DNA of 64,000 nt from Moniliophthora roreri (lineage: Eukaryota; Basidiomycota; Agaricomycetes; Agaricales; Marasmiaceae), in NCBI GenBank assembly GCA_001466705.2, contig LATX02000208.1:372001-436000 (forward strand), read 5' to 3'. A program made the position numbers and the translations under genes. Each line of letters opens with the position of its first letter. Within the stretch, counting starts at the first letter, position 1. The notes beneath the pieces were generated by a model. The model was given only the letters and a program-made list of their open reading frames with translations, did not search any database and was not told the DNA's origin. Positions 10,012 through 21,215 of the stretch are shown piece after piece.

Positions 10012-12404
10012 ACGAGAAAAGTTGCGAAGAAAGTGAACGAACTTACGAACCACGAAGTGTATCATCCGGAGTACGAATAATCGGAATATGTCTATTTCAT
10101 GCAACTCTGCCTTGTAGGCGCAGTATATATCCTAAGGAAAACTCTTAGCTGAAGATCGATGTAAAAGGAAACAGTGAACTTGCCTCTGGTCAATGTCTCG
10201 TTATCCTCGTGTAACGTGTTATCCCATCAGACAATCTGCGAGTTTCCCCTAGACGTCATCCGGCTCTTCAAAGCGCGTTATGATTGAGGGCCTGTAGGAT
10301 CACTTGACGCCTCGGTCTCGGTGAATGGCCGAGTGTTTTCAACAATGTCAGTCTTCACATGTTAGGTAAAAATCATCAGTATGAGTCGCAGATATGTCGG
10401 TGTGAGGTAGACACACCAATGCCGGTCATTGACGTTCATGCAGAATTCTGCCCTTTCTCCAAATGTATCTCCTTCTGAGAGCAGAGTTATTCTCCAGCGA
10501 ACCACGGTGTCCTAGTCTTGCCATCGCTAGCCGCTAGCCTCAGACTGCGGCCGCCGTCTAGAGTGTAAAAATGTAAGAAAATGACTCAGGGTAAGTTTTT
10601 TATGAAGCTTACCCGACTCAGTTTTAGATGAACAATGCTCTTGAGCGAGGATGTTACAAGGAGCAATATTGTCATCGTGGTCACGAACAGTGAGAACGCG
10701 ATAGATTGATAGACACAACCCGGCTTGGTCTCAAACTGCCACGATGCCCGAACTTCGACCCGGCAAATTCACGAATGAAACACGCGACGTGGGTATATAG
10801 GACTGTATACCTGACTGGTATATGATGAATCTTCGCTTTTCAGACTGCCAATACTTGCAAACTCACTTCTTACTGTCTCAGCTGTTAAAAAAATTTTGAT
10901 GGTGAAACTTGAAACTTGAAGGTCGAGAGTTGAAGTAGAAGTCCAGATTCAGGTATTGAGCTACGGGATAAGCAACAAGAAATTAGACTTACCGGGGTTT
11001 TAGGAACGAGAATGGCACTTAACCGGCAGTTGCACCAGAACGTGGCCGAAAAGGAAAATAAAGATGCTGGGGAAATGATATTCTCTCAGCTTGTACTTGT
11101 GTATCTCGGGTCAAGGTCAAAGTGAGTTTACTAATGTTGTGCCCGGTTTCGCATGTTGAGAAATCTCGGTCAGCAGGCTTTCTGGTCCATGGGCTATGCT
11201 TGCACATTGGCGAGCAGCATAGCTTCTCCTGATTTGGTTCTGCAGCCGACAACAATAATACTTGTTTCTCCGTGTTATTCCTTTACCTCGTTCAACGTCC
11301 CGACTCACAAACTCGGCGGTATATTTTGAAGTCCTGCGGAGTTGCTACGCGCAAGCCCAGGTCGAACCACGACGATCACATCGTGGAAAACTATCGTGTT
11401 TGCTATGGCAAAAGGTGCGATGATCCATGGAACGCTTGGAACGCACCCCGGTGCTACTTCTAGGCGAGAGATGCCTCCGATGGTCAGATCGTGGAAGCGC
11501 GGTTTAGCCGAGCATGGAGGTGTTGCACAAGACTGCTAATGCCTCTGTAACTACCAGCCTCCTCCAAATTCCTAGAAAAATTATCCAACACTGTTGTTGA
11601 CATGGGATGTTCATTGTTTTGCCCAAGAAAGACCCTACACTCAATTACAGATAATAAACCTTCTTCATACTCACCTTACGCCTCCCATTCAACCGAAATC
11701 AACATTCATTCGTCATCCCATGATCATTCGTATCGCACCACCCTACAACCTTCGGACGCTATTCCAAATCTGCGTAAATAAGCGGCTTCCACTAGGCTTC
11801 TGTCTCCGCGACACCCGTACTAGTTCGCACGATATGTTTCATACGCTGGAGGGGGAACTTGGAAGGTGAAAATCGTCAGTTGGTCGCAAAGCAACCCTTT
11901 CGACGCTTAAATCCAGACCACTCGTCATCACTGTATGATCTTCGCTGAAAGGGCACCGGTGTTCCACGATACGGAGTAAATGGATGTATATCCGTTGACT
12001 CTGAATACTCATTTGTCAATCTTGTCCCTCTATACCGCTGCTTTCCCCCGAACATAGCGCGAACATCGGGCTCCACTGAGCCTCTAAGTCGATGAGGAAG
12101 CGCACATTGGAAAGCGCCGGTACCCAGCGTTCAATGATACGCCAAGGCAAATGCGGGGGCATTGATAGCTCCACCATCAAAAACCTGCTAGATAACGTTT
12201 CGTTCCCGCGATGGGGTGCGTTCTTCCTCGATCTAAATGGAAAAGTCTGTCTGCTGATTGATTCCAGGTGTGATTGGAACACAGGTCTACTCGGGCGTTA
12301 TTTGTTCTCTAATTTTTGTGGAACCCGAGCGGAGCAAGTATATAACATATTTAGTTTGTGTGTTTCTAACCAAAGTCCAGGTTAGCTCGTCTCTCACTAT
12401 AGTC
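10012..12404. other. Noncoding part of duplication unit 1
   Basis: About 2.4 kb between F and 7TM gene 1, alignable with 14263-17187. Short frames are not conserved between the two copies, which argues against a gene here. Confidence 0.55.
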
Positions 12405-13952
12405 ATGGCCATCCCAACGGAAGAGTATGTTGCTCCTTATATCACTCGCGAAGTTGTCATCAACTACCCCATGGCCACTCTATCCGTGAGTTTTTGGTTT
12501 TTTACTTTATGGTCCCATATCTCACCACGAACAGTCTATGTTATATGTTTACGGTAAGGACGCCTAAGCTTGTTCCTTCGGTAACTCTATCTCGTGACTA
12601 CATTTCGCAACAGGCTTGTATACCATCCTCTTCGGAAGCTGTCTTCGCATACTCATCCAGCGTCGTGATCGTCCTAATCGGAACCTATACCTCGCATGGA
12701 CTATCATTCTCTTTGTTCTCACAACAGCTGCCAATGTAGTACAAGCATACCATCAAGTTCGACAAGCTAGCATCGACTTTGATGCAGCGAAGACCCGTGA
12801 ATACCATAGGCTTGTACAGTATCTAGCTAAGGATACGTTCAAGACGGCGTACATGTGAGTATAATTAGTTGTCGCTTTCGAGTTTTATTTACCGATTATC
12901 CTAGTGTCTTACTGCAGGTCCTACCTCTTCTGATAGTGTAAGGCTTCCTACTTGTTCGTTGATGTGAGATGCAAGCTTATCGTGTAACGCTACAGGATAA
13001 CTGCCGATACCATGCTGGTATGATCTTCCATCTACGTTCTTCACCATACTCCGTCAATAACACGCCTACCAGATTCATCGTTGCTACACGATATGGGGCT
13101 GTCGCAAACGAGTTGTTCTCCCCCTGATTGCTGCACTATCAGTCACGCATTGTAGGCCTCATCAAGATTCCTCTCCTGTTCGCTGGGCTCAACGAAAGCA
13201 GCTCTTGTTTTTGCAGCAGCCGTCATGGAAGGCATAGGGATGTACAACTCGAAAGACAAGTGGCGCTGGGCCCTCTTTGATAAGGCTGCGCTCATCAGTG
13301 CCGGAGGTTGGAATGCGGGTGCTGGGCTCAATATGATCTTGACCGGTCTTACAGGTGCGGTAGACTTCTCCCATTGTTCTCTGGGCTTCTCGATGCTCAC
13401 ACATGATGTAGCTGGTCGCATATGGTGGATCAGTCGTCAAGCGCGCTCAATCCTGAGCCAAGCCGTGAACCGGCAGTATACAGCTATTGTGGCCATCATG
13501 TGAGTGGATAGTGAAATCTTTTCAACATTCCGGTCCTAATGACAGGCGCAGACTCGAATCTGGGGTGATCTATCCCGTTCTGCAGATCGCGTACATCATC
13601 ATGCTGCGTATTACGGACCCTGCAAGAAAAGGCAACATACCTGTGGATTTGTTTCCTGTGGTGTATCAAACTGCGGTACGCATCCCCAAAATGTGAGCAT
13701 TTGGCGTTGCTGACACTGCTGCAGGGCATAGCTCCGACCTTGATCATCGTACGCGCTGCCAGTGGAAGAGCCATTGAAAGTGTTGATCAAGCGGTGTCGA
13801 CGTTGCGTTTTGGAGACGGAGTTGGTGTAGAGAGATCCACGCTACGTACGGTGGATCTACCTTCAGAGGGGGCCACTGCGGCTATGCGTGGTGAGGATGC
13901 TGACGTTAAGCTGGAGAAGGGTGATATCCAGACAAGTAATAGTATTGTATGA
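12405..13952 (+). CDS. Seven-transmembrane protein of a basidiomycete family, copy 1
   Basis: Ten exons: 12405-12485, 12535-12553, 12614-12854, 12905-12937, 12996-13017, 13073-13151, 13199-13354, 13412-13499, 13552-13675 and 13725-13952, giving 356 aa. Seven hydrophobic segments are visible. Family-like motifs include LYTILFGSCLRIL, HRCYTIWG, GRIWWISRQAR, ILESGVIYPVL and AGIAPTLIIVRAASG, with a polar cytoplasmic-type tail. This is the common Agaricomycete membrane family of unknown function. The start after YPMATL is shared with copy 2; an in-frame ATG at 12258 is less likely. Two in-frame acceptors six nt apart (13546 or 13552) are possible for exon 9; 13552 is chosen because copy 2 allows only that site. 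Confidence 0.85.
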
Positions 13953-14019
13953 GTAAAACAAAGACCTTCCGATATGTAATGACATGGTATACAATTTTTA
14001 TACCCAGCGACCACCAGTA

Positions 14020-14108
14020 GGCGAGATGGCCGAGCGCTAGAATCAGGTAGAATGACACTTGCTATAATCTAGTCCGAAAGAAGGTGGGTTCGCATCCCAC
14101 CCCCGTCA
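14020..14108 (+). pseudogene. tRNA-Leu pseudogene (unit 1)
   Basis: Matches the tRNA-Leu(CAG) at 18805-18903, but ten bases of the D arm (GGTCTAAGGC in the intact copy) are missing. The 3' acceptor strand reads CCCCGTC, leaving two A-C mismatches with GGCGAGA. The T arm and anticodon region remain recognisable. Confidence 0.8.
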
Positions 14109-14218
14109 CTTGGAAGTCCGAGCTAGTCTTTTTCCTTCGTCGTAATCCAACCAAGCTTGAGGTTAGTGCCCGTCCATACTAAGCGAGTATGTCCTTGCGC
14201 TGATCTTTATTCGTTCAG

Positions 14219-14262
14219 TCTGCGTCGACCAGTCTGGAACGCTGACTTGTGTTGGCCAATAA
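14219..14262 (+). pseudogene. Orphan exon 3 of secreted gene F (fragment G)
   Basis: A 44-bp copy of the last exon (CVDQSGTLTCVGQ), with its upstream intron from about 14161 and its acceptor intact. Exons 1 and 2 are absent because the duplication began inside intron 2. The frame is still open to TAA at 14260-14262. Confidence 0.85.
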
Positions 14263-14433
14263 ATAAGAAAAGTTGTGAAGATCGTGAACGAACCTATGAA
14301 GTGTGTCGTCCGGAGTACGAATAATCGGAATGTGCTCATTTCATCAACATTTCATGCAATTGTGCCTTGTAGGCGCAGTATACATCTAAGAAAAACTCTT
14401 AGCTGAAGATCGATGTAAAAGGAAACAGTAAAT

Positions 14434-15011
14434 AGTGTTCCGAGGATTAGGTCCTAGTGCTGATTAGCATACAATTACATAGCATATTTTACTACGTGCT
14501 AATTAGCATCAAATTAGCAAGTAATAAAAACTCGGATCTTTTCGTTGTTACATATTTTTTCTGGCTCTACAGCTATCTAGAAGTGAATTCACTTGAGTGA
14601 GAATAATGTCTAGGCTGAATCAGAGAGTAAAAAATCCTTCATGGTCTTGACGGAAAATTGTCTGGGTCACGGTTGATCCGATGCCTCTAGGTTGAGTATG
14701 TGCAGAGAACATCCGACAACTCTGGCTGTGTAAGATCAATGGTGCTAATATATAGCAGGGCGGCAGGAAGATTCCCGAGATAGCCTTGACTTCTTTGAAA
14801 TTGAGAGGGCTTTTTGCTTGCCATGAAGGGTACGATGCGCACAGGACGCGACTACAGAGAATTTGACCAAGACACAGCCATATTCGCATGCCCAACCCAT
14901 TTCTACGCACCAATGTACATAAATACATGTAGAATTACACTGATTATTCGTGTCTAATTAGCATTGCTAATCAGCACTTGCTGATCAGGGTCGTCTAATC
15001 CTCGGAACACT
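14434..15011. mobile_element. 578-bp MITE-like element with 17-bp TIRs and 10-bp TSD
   Basis: The ends are perfect inverted repeats (AGTGTTCCGAGGATTAG and its complement). They are flanked on both sides by the 10-bp direct repeat AACAGTAAAT (14424-14433 and 15012-15021). Unit 1 of the tandem duplication has the unoccupied site near 10170. Subterminal palindromic words (TGCTGATTAGCA, GCTAATTAGCA) occur at both ends. No transposase is encoded; one 102-codon frame on the minus strand has no recognised domain. A 10-bp duplication fits Mutator-like transposition better than hAT (8 bp), but the superfamily is an inference. Confidence 0.85.
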
Positions 15012-15021
15012 AACAGTAAAT

Positions 15022-17187
15022 TTGCCCCTGGGTGGTGTCTCGCTATCCTCGTGTAGCATATTACCCTCAGACAAGCTGCGAGTTTCCCCCCTAGACGTCA
15101 TCTGGCTCTTCAAAGTGCGTTATGAACGAGGGCCTGTAGAATAATTTGGCGCCTCGGTCTCGGTGAACGGTCGAGTATTTTCAACGGCATGCTGAGCTCT
15201 TCACATGTTCGGTGAAAACAATCAATATCAATCGCAGATATGCCAGCGTAAAGTAACACACCATTTCCGGTCATTGACGTTCATGCAGGATTCTGTCCCT
15301 TCCCCAAAAGTATCTCCTTCTGAGTAGAGTTACTCTCCAGCAAACCAGTGCCCTTGTTTTGCATCGCAAGCCTCAGACTGCAGCCGCCCTCTAAAGCGTA
15401 AGAAGTAAGAAATGATCCAGGCAAATTTTTTTAGAAGGCTTACCCGACTCGGTTTTAGATGAATAATGTTCTTGAGCGAGAGTGTTGCAGGGAGCAAGAT
15501 TGTCATCGTAGGCACGAACAGCGATGCGATAGATTGATAGATACAACCCGGCTTAAACTGCCACGATGCTCGAGCTTCGACCCGGCAAATTCTCGAATGA
15601 AACACGCGATCTGAGTATATACTATATAGGGTTTTATACCTGACTGGTGTATGGTGAGTCTTCGCTTTTCAGATTGCCAATACTTGCAAACTCATCCTTG
15701 CTGTCTCAGCTGTAGAAAAAAAAAACTTTTGTAGTAAAACTCGAAGACCAAGAGTCAAAGTAGAAGTTCAGATTTAGGTATTTGAGCTATGGAACAAGCA
15801 TTAAAACTTAGACTTACCGGGGTTCTTAGGAACAGAATAATTCTTGACTGCCGGTTGCCCCAGAACGCGACCGACAAGGAAAATGAAGGTGCTGGGAATT
15901 GATATCCTCCAGGCTCGTGCTTGTGTACCTCGGGTCAAGGTGAGTTTCCCAACGTTATGCCCGGTTTCGCATGTTGAGACATCTCGGTTAGCAGGCTTTC
16001 CCTAGAGGAGGACCATGGGCTATGCTTGCGCACTGGCGAGCAGCATAGCTTCTCCTGGTTACACTAGATTTGATTCTGCAGTCGACGACAATGATACTTG
16101 TTTCTCCGTGTTACTCGTTTCACCTCGTTCAACGTCCCGACTCACAAGCTCGGTGGTACATCTTGAAGTCTTACAGATCATATAACATGGAACGACCTGG
16201 TGCAAGCTTAGGTCGAATAATGACGATCACATCATTATCGTATTTGCTACGGGCGAAAGGTGCAATGATCCATGGAACGCACCCTGATGCTTCTATGCTA
16301 GAGATGCCAATTGTCGGGTCGTAGAGGCGCCGGCGGTTTAGCCGAGCATGGAGGTGTTGCACAGGACCACTACCCCTCCAAGCCTCTGTAGCCACCAATC
16401 TCCCCCAAATTCCTAGAGAAGTTGACTGACACCGTTGTGGATAAGGGATATTCATTGCTTTGCCTGGGAAAGATCCTACACTCGATTACAGATAATACGA
16501 GTAAACTTCACCCTCACACCTTACGTCTCCCATTCAAACCAAACCAACATCCATTCTCATCATCCCATGATCATTCCCATCGTACCCCCTCACAACCCTC
16601 AGACGCTATCCCAAATCTGCGCAAATAAGCGGCTTCCACCAGGCTTCTGTCTCCGCGACACCCGTAGTTCGCGCGATACCTGTTTCATACGCTGCAAGGG
16701 GAAGCTGGAGGGTGAAAATCGTCGGTTGGTCGCAAAGCAACCCTCTCGTCGCTCAAATCCAGATCACTCGTCATGGTCTTCGCCGAAAAGCGCCGGTTTT
16801 CTATGATGCGGAGAGTACGGATGTATATTCGTTCGCTCTGAACGTTCATTCGTCAATCTTGTCCCTCTACACCGCTGCTTTCCCCGGCACATAGCGCAGA
16901 CATCGGGTTCTACTACATCTCTGAGTCTGCCCAGCGTCCAATGCAAACGCGGGGGCATTGACGGCTCCACCATCAAGAACCCGCCAGATACACGTTTCAA
17001 TCACGCGATGAGGTACGTTCTTCCTCAATCTGAGTAGGGGAAGTCGGTCCGCTGATTAATTCCAGGTGTGATCGGAACACAGCTCTACTCGGGCGTTGAT
17101 TGTTCTCTAATGTTTAGCAGGTATATAACATATCTGGCTTGTATGTTTCTAACCAAAGTCCAGGTTAGCTCGCCTCTCACTATAGCT
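15022..17187. other. Noncoding part of duplication unit 2
   Basis: Aligns with about 10170-12404 of unit 1, with scattered substitutions and small indels. No supported gene. Confidence 0.55.
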
Positions 17188-18749
17188 ATGACTATCTCAA
17201 TCGAAGAGTATGTTGCTCCTTATATCACTCGCGAAGTTGTCATCGACTACCCCATGGCCACTCTATCGGTGAGTTTTTGGTTTTTACTTTATGATCCCAT
17301 ATCTCACCATGCCACGAACAGTCTATGTTATATGTTTACGGTAAAAACGCCTAAACTTGATCCTGCGGCAGCTTCGTCTCCTGACTACATTTCGCAACAG
17401 GCTTGTATACCATCCTCTTCGGAAGCTGTCTTCGCATACTCATCCAGCGCCGTGATCGTCCTAACCGAAACTTATACCTCGCATGGACTATCATTCTCTT
17501 TGTTCTCACAACAGCTGCCAATGTAGTGCAAGCGTACCATCAAGTTCGACAAGCTAGCATCGACTTTGATGCAGCGAAGACCCGTGAATACCATAGGCTT
17601 GTACAGTATCTAGCTAAGGATACGTTCAAGACGGCGTACATGTGAGTATAATTAGTTGTCGCTTTCGAGTTTTACTCACCGATTATTCTAGTGTCTTACT
17701 GCAGGTCCTACCTCTTCTGATAGTGTAAGGCTTCCTACTTGTTCGTTGATGTGGGATGCAAGCTTATCGTGTAATGCTACAGGATAACTGCCGATACCAT
17801 GCTGGTATGATCTTCCATCTACGTTCTTCACCATACTCCGTCAATAACACGCCTACCAGATTCATCGTTGCTACACGATATGGGGCTGTCGCAAACGAGT
17901 TGTTCTCCCCCTGATTGCTGCACTATCAGTCACGCATTGTAGGCCTCATCAAGATTCCTCTTCTGTTTGCTGGGCTCAACGAAAGCAGCTCTTGTTTTTG
18001 CAGCAGCCGTCATGGAAGGCATAGGGATGTACAACTCGGAAGACAAGTGGCGCTGGGCCCTCTTTGATGAGGCTGCGCTCATCAGTGCCGGAGGTTGGAA
18101 TGCGGGTGCTGGGCTCAATATGATCTTGACCGGTCTTACAGGTGCGGTAGACTTTCCTCATTGCTCTCTTGGCTTGTTGATGCTCAAACGTTCGCTTCAT
18201 GATGTAGCTGGCCGTATATGGTGGACCAATCGACAAGCACCCTCAATACTGGGCCGTGCTGTGAACCGGCAGAATAGAGCTATTGTGGCTATCATGTGAG
18301 TGGAATGGTAAAATCCTTTCAACATTCCGATCCTAATGAAAAGCACAGACTCGAATCTGGGTTGATCTATCCCGTTCTGCAGATCGCGTACATCATAACA
18401 ATACGTATTACGGACCCTACAAGAAAAGGCAACATGCCCGTCGATTTGTTTCCTGTGGTGTATCAAGCTGCGGTACGCATCCCCAAAATGTGAGCATTTG
18501 GCGTTGCTGACACTGCTGCAGGGCATAGCTCCGACCTTGATCATCGTACGCGCTGCCAGTGGAAGAGCCATCGAAAGTGTTGATCAAGCGGTGTCGACGT
18601 TGCGTTTTGGAGAAGGAGTTGGTGTAGAGAGATCCATGCTACGTACAGTGGATCTACCTTCAGAAGAGGCCACTGTGGCTATGCGTGGTAAGGATACTGA
18701 TGTCGGGTTGGAGAAGGATGATATCCGGACAAGTAATAGCGTCGTATGA
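17188..18749 (+). CDS. Seven-transmembrane protein of a basidiomycete family, copy 2
   Basis: Ten exons: 17188-17268, 17322-17340, 17401-17641, 17692-17724, 17783-17804, 17860-17938, 17986-18141, 18208-18295, 18349-18472 and 18522-18749, giving 356 aa like copy 1. Exon sizes are all identical. In exon 3 the differences from copy 1 that I checked are synonymous, while the loop around the exon 7/8 junction and the C-terminal tail have several replacements. Intron 7 is nine bases longer. Seven membrane segments and the motifs HRCYTIWG, GRIWW and AGIAPTLIIVRAASG are retained, so both copies look functional. Function is unknown. Confidence 0.85.
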
Positions 18750-18804
18750 GTTGATGACAAGTGTCGCAGTATCGATAGAACTTATTTTCTGCATACCCTT
18801 AGTA

Positions 18805-18903
18805 GGCGAGATGGCCGAGCGGTCTAAGGCGCTAGAATCAGGTCCCACCACACGGTAGGCAATCTAGTCCGAAAGGGCGTGGGTTCGAATCCCACTCTCG
18901 TCA
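18805..18903 (+). tRNA. tRNA-Leu(CAG) with intron
   Basis: The acceptor stem GGCGAGA pairs with TCTCGTC, followed by discriminator A (18903). The D arm has GCCGAGCGGTCTAAGGC. The anticodon stem CTAGA/TCTAG encloses AT-CAG-G plus an intron placed after position 37. There is a long variable arm and a GTGGGTTCGAATCCCAC T arm. It lies just 3' of 7TM copy 2; the unit-1 counterpart is broken. Confidence 0.85.
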
Positions 18904-19401
18904 CTTGTGTTGTGAGAACCCACCTTTTTTCCTTCGTCATAATCCAACCAAACTTTGATATACCAGCAATACATAACTCGAAGCAGAATACTAGGCAACA
19001 CTCCTTTGGATCCGGTTTTACCGCTTATGTCAGGAACACTCATATTGGTGAGCTCACAGAACACTCCCTCAGCAGCAGTCTAGTAACGTGCATCAAGATA
19101 CATGGACTAATAGGCTATAGCCGTGTCAAAGACGCATTTTCTATTAAAGTGAGGTTTTCGTGCAGAGGAAGATGCTGTTTTTGGGAAGCCTTGTATTTTG
19201 TGGATCCGTGTGGGTGAGGGTGCCATGGTGAGTAACCGTTGTACGCTTTGACCATTGTTCTTTCTATCTCAACAATTGCACACTTAGAATTCTTGTTCTA
19301 CCCTTATAATGGCGAAGAAAATCAGGTTCAAAAGCCACGCACAGAGACACCTTGAAACGCTGCCCCATCCATCCCCATCCACTTTACGACTTCTCATCGC
19401 T
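18904..19401. other. Upstream region of the membrane-LRR gene, locus 1
   Basis: About 19188-19401 is duplicated upstream of the relic at 29.8-30.0 kb. An upstream in-frame ATG at 19309 would add 31 residues. That extension is not kept in locus 2 and is frameshifted by a 4-bp difference in the relic, so 19402 is preferred as the start. Confidence 0.5.
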
Positions 19402-21133
19402 ATGATCACTGGATTACCGCTCATGGGGGTCTCAGAGCTGGCGCAGTCAGCGATAACGCTTTCATCACGACGATTAATCGACATGAACATGGTCATGCAG
19501 CTAATGTCCGCCTTCTCCAGCTTCATGGTTTTCTATACGAGCATCATATTCACGATCTTCTCCGTCATCTTTCTCGCGCAATTCACCCTGGCACTACTCA
19601 AAACGATCACCGTTCTATTCTTTTCCGGATACCCAAAGCAGAGGTTGCTTTCAAAAATGCGGGCGGTCCGGCGTCAGCTGCCCGTGCCTATCCGTGGTTG
19701 GCCATTACCTGCGCCTACACTATCCACATTCATTCCACTCTCAACACTGGCTTTCATCCTCGTGTCCCGAAGCTGAACCGACAGCACCTCAAGCTGCATT
19801 ACCACCAGAGTCGACATTCTCTTCACTACAATCTCCAGAACTAGCACAAGCCTCTTCATCTCGTTCAGCAAACCGTCATGCGAGGTCTAGGTCGGTGAGA
19901 CCTCTGTTGGACATGCCACCATCGACAGGAATGCCTTCCAGTATTCACTCCATCCCGCTTCCTTCCTCCGGAAGGCCTATCGTGAAGACCAAGGTCACGG
20001 CAGGCAAGGTGACTGTAGACATGGAGAGACGACGTGCGTCTGGATGCATCAACAACCTCTACTTCCGCGTTCGCCTCCCAAGCGAATATTCCATCCAATC
20101 ACATCTCGATATCTACGAGCCTCGGGTCGAATCGTCCAGGTACAAAGTCTTTTGCCGTGGCAGCGTGGTAGACTCCAACGCCAATGATACAGCTCTCTGG
20201 GTTGTGCATCCCTTGATAAAAGGGACAATTGCCCTCCGATTCGATTTCGACAAGTCGGATGTCCTAGAGCTGTTTCCGGAGCTCAACGAGTTGACAGGGA
20301 CATCTCGAATTCGCATACCCAATGTCTTTCAGACGCTCACTGACATGATCAATTCGTTGGCGGGGAAGTCGGAGCTGCCTATGGAGGAAGTTAGCGGTGT
20401 ATCTGAGGTAATGCTGGAGTACGATGCTTCGGATAGGTATCGTTCCTTCTTGGAGCCTGACGGAGATTGGGTGCCTATACCGGCAAGAACGCTTCACGAT
20501 CTGACGAAAGCGGAGTCGAAGGACCTACGTTGTCCGACAGATGACAACGGGCAGCGGGAGATGATACCGAAGGAGGAGCGCCTTCTCATGATACCTGTTC
20601 CTCGTCGGTTCATATTCAAGGCGGAGTCGGGTTTCGATGATATCCCGCTCGCACTCTGCGATATCAACAAGCTTCCTTTCACGGAGTTGACGCACGTATC
20701 GCTCGAGAACGTGCAGATATCTTTTGATGATTGCCGAAAACTGATCAGCCGCTGCCCAAACTTGCAGACACTTCGTTTGTTAGGGCCTCACATCGGCGGG
20801 GGAGGTGCAGGACAGGATCTATTTGGCGCTGTTGATATTGGTCTCAAAGTGCCTACATGCCTGAAAAGGTTGGAAATTCGCGGTTCCAACTACAACGTAT
20901 GGACCCTCATACGTGGGTTACTACTCCAGGACACGGTCTTGATTCTGAAACTGTCTACGCTGGGACTGGATAAGTTAAATCCAACCGATATCATAAGGAC
21001 CTTACAGAATGTATCCTCGTTCCTGATTCCCAACAACGTTCGATCACATCCCAATGTAGAGAAGATTGTTGTTGCACTGAAGCAGGTCAAGAGAGATAGA
21101 ATAGTAAAATCATATCAAGACAATGACATGTAA
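19402..21133 (+). pseudogene. Membrane-anchored LRR-like protein, locus 1 (single-base frameshift)
   Basis: Homologous to the minus-strand gene at 45060-46873. The N-terminus (MITGLPLM...) leads into a strongly hydrophobic stretch of about 40 residues (FMVFYTSIIFTIFSVIFLAQ). The frame then ends at TGA 19774-19776. The rest continues in the next frame up to 21133. It holds a conserved central block (GRPIVKTK, VTVDMERR, YFRVRLP) and an LRR-like C-terminal part (LENVQISFDDC, LISRCPNLQTLRLLG). Against the relic at 30.4 kb, this copy has one extra T in gctttcatcc (about 19751), so a one-base insertion explains the break. No plausible intron removes it. It faces the F-box gene at 21216-22514, with 82 bp between stops. 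Confidence 0.75.
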
Positions 21134-21215
21134 AGTTGATGCAATTGCTTATGTATTATAGTGCCCGATACGAAGAACTGTAAATTATACTTATGTTCAA
21201 ATGTCAATATCTAGC

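Larger units (their letters stand above)
9914..14159. repeat. Tandem duplication, unit 1
   Basis: This segment matches 14161-18957 throughout: secreted-gene exon 3, about 2.4 kb of noncoding sequence, a 7TM gene and a tRNA-Leu. The left edge is in intron 2 of F (about 9914); the junction with unit 2 is at about 14155-14161. Without the MITE of unit 2 the two units have nearly equal length. Confidence 0.85.
14161..18957. repeat. Tandem duplication, unit 2 (with MITE insertion)
   Basis: Second copy of 9914-14159. The offset is about 4251 before the MITE, and a constant 4787 through most of the 7TM gene. It contains an intact 7TM gene and an intact tRNA-Leu. Confidence 0.85.

Noticed and set aside
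19309..19401. Upstream start (MAKKIRF...) for the membrane-LRR gene at locus 1
   Set aside because: Locus 2 aligns only from MIT onward, and the duplicated relic has a frame-changing 4-bp difference in this stretch, so it is probably 5' UTR.
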